34,298 nt of DNA, from assembly GCA_017522345.1 (NCBI GenBank), contig JAFWZN010000097.1:1-34298 (forward strand). The letters run 5' to 3'. The notes below the pieces were generated by a model. It searched no databases, was not told the DNA's origin, and was given only the letters and a program-made list of their open reading frames with translations. Positions 33,298 to 34,298 of this stretch are shown here, piece after piece (positions within the stretch are counted from its first letter, which is position 1; every line of letters starts with the position of its first letter). Source of the stretch: Clostridia bacterium. GTDB taxonomy: Bacteria > Bacillota > Clostridia > Christensenellales > Aristaeellaceae. The position numbers and the translations under genes were made by a program.

Positions 33298-33684
33298 ATG
33301 GCAACCCGCATGAAGGAAAAAGCCGCCGCGCGCAAGGCTAACGCTGATAAGCGTCCGCACGCGATCGTCAAGAACGTTCGAATCTCTTCCCGCAAGGTCA
33401 AGATCGTTATCGATCTGATCCGCGGCAAGAAGGTAGACGAGGCGATGGCTATACTGATGTACACCCCCAAATCCGCGGCGCCTGTTGTTGAGAAGCTTCT
33501 CGCCAGCGCAATCGCGAATGCGGAAAACAACCTGAGCATGAACCGCGACGATCTGTATGTCGCCGAGGTTTACGCCAACCAGGGCCCGACCTACAAGCGT
33601 TATTGGGCTCGTTCGCACGGCCGCGCAGACGTGATCCTCAAGAGGACCAGTCACATTACCGTCGTGCTCGACCAGGTGAAATAA
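33298..33684 (+). CDS. rplV: 50S ribosomal protein L22
   Basis: A 128-residue L22, with [54 protein letters not shown] and, near the C-terminus, the tunnel-lining hairpin [26 protein letters not shown]. It lines the exit tunnel together with L4. The first 12 residues are unusually Lys/Ala-rich. AAGGAGTG precedes the ATG. Confidence 0.98.
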   Translation: MATRMKEKAAARKANADKRPHAIVKNVRISSRKVKIVIDLIRGKKVDEAMAILMYTPKSAAPVVEKLLASAIANAENNLSMNRDDLYVAEVYANQGPTYKRYWARSHGRADVILKRTSHITVVLDQVK

Positions 33685-33697
33685 GGGAGGCAACAAA

Positions 33698-34298
33698 ATG
33701 GGTCAGAAAGTTAATCCCCACGGCGCGCGCGTCGGTGTCATCCTGGATTGGAGCACCAAATGGTACGCGGGCAAGAAGGATTTTTCCAACAACCTGATTG
33801 ACGACTACAAGCTTCGCACTTGGCTCAAGGAGAAGCTCAACTCCGCCGGCATCTCTCACATTGATATCGAGAGAAGCGGCGAGAAAGTCGGCGTCAGCGT
33901 ATACACCGCGAAGCCCGGCATCATCATCGGCAAGGGCGGCGCAGGCGTTGAAGCTCTGAAGAAAGAAGTTCAGGCTTTCGTAGGTAAGGAAAACGTCAAC
34001 CTCAACATCCTCGAGGTTAAGAACCCTGAGTGCGACGCTCAGCTCGTAGCTGAGAACATCGCCCAGCAGCTCGAAAAGCGCGTTTCCTTCCGTCGTGCAA
34101 TGAAGCAGACCATTGGCCGCGCCATGAAGGCTGGCGCCAAGGGTATCAAGACCACCGTTTCCGGCCGTCTCGGCGGCGCGGACATCGCCCGCAGCGAAGG
34201 TTATCATGAGGGTTCCATCCCGCTTCAGACCCTTCGCGCGAACATCGATTACGGCTTTGCCGAGGCCCGCACGACCTACGGCCGCATCGGTGTTAAGG
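33698..34298 (+). CDS. rpsC: 30S ribosomal protein S3 (partial, runs off the window)
   Basis: An open frame from ATG at 33698 (GGGAGG upstream, 13 bases after rplV) runs to the last base without a stop, giving 200 residues so far. It starts [18 protein letters not shown] and has the KH-domain GxxG loop in [20 protein letters not shown] and the C-terminal-domain block [39 protein letters not shown]3 forms part of the mRNA entry site. The remaining C-terminal residues lie beyond the window. Confidence 0.98.
   Translation, partial: MGQKVNPHGARVGVILDWSTKWYAGKKDFSNNLIDDYKLRTWLKEKLNSAGISHIDIERSGEKVGVSVYTAKPGIIIGKGGAGVEALKKEVQAFVGKENVNLNILEVKNPECDAQLVAENIAQQLEKRVSFRRAMKQTIGRAMKAGAKGIKTTVSGRLGGADIARSEGYHEGSIPLQTLRANIDYGFAEARTTYGRIGVK

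Noticed and set aside
32443..33696. Long minus-strand open frame (417 codons) opposite rplB-rpsS-rplV
   Set aside because: It overlaps three certain ribosomal genes and is an antisense shadow produced by codon bias; no family motif is visible.
1..34298. Prophage, insertion sequence or integrative element
   Set aside because: No transposase, integrase, phage structural gene, attachment-site pair or abrupt change of gene style was seen. The genes look like ordinary chromosomal ones, with palindromic repeats confined to two intergenic regions.

Overview
The window is a contiguous stretch of a Bacillota (Clostridia-type) chromosome. Supporting signs are near-consensus sigma-A promoters (TTGACA-17-TATAAT class), strong AGGAGG-type ribosome binding sites, a Spo0A-family regulator, FloA/NfeD, MutS2, an LCP cell-wall ligase and a classical S10 ribosomal operon. 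The gene set does not fix the genus. A Christensenellales-like gut anaerobe would fit, but that is inference.

Layout. (1) 1-2722: a minus-strand pair (metallophosphoesterase then amidase), divergent from a MATE exporter (2895-4262). (2) 4262-4706: an intergenic region with a terminator, an array of three mini-hairpins and a minus-strand tRNA-Val(CAC). (3) 4706-8007: a GH2 glycosidase, a YaiI/YqxD-family protein and a Gfo/Idh/MocA oxidoreductase. (4) 8211-10185: an LCP-family ligase convergent with a divergent uracil-DNA-glycosylase-superfamily protein. (5) 10356-16550: a tight U32 protease / MutS2 / HtrA-like protease / Nudix operon. (6) 16672-22114: NfeD, FloA, a small membrane protein, an orphan LytTR response regulator, TldD and TldE. 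(7) 22283-23029: a lone Spo0A-like regulator. (8) 23098-29423: a second Gfo/Idh/MocA enzyme overlapping a P-loop sugar/nucleoside-type kinase, then a complete sugar ABC importer (ATPase, permease, binding protein). (9) 29424-30171: a gene-free region with a cluster of hairpins and the structured leader of the S10 operon. (10) 30172-34298: rpsJ-rplC-rplD-rplW-rplB-rpsS-rplV-rpsC, with rpsC cut by the window edge.

How the parts may work together. Region 8 looks like a carbohydrate locus: import, phosphorylation and oxidation of a sugar or polyol. The substrate cannot be read from sequence. Its permease is unusual: about 275 extra N-terminal residues form two membrane segments flanking an extracytoplasmic coiled-coil domain, and the partner binding protein lacks a good lipobox. 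I consider this the most likely undescribed arrangement here. The second strongest signal is the rpsJ leader. There the loop of a stable hairpin is complementary to the bases just upstream of the rpsJ ribosome binding site, which suggests a structural switch. All functional calls rest on motif recognition by eye; no database search or structure prediction was run.
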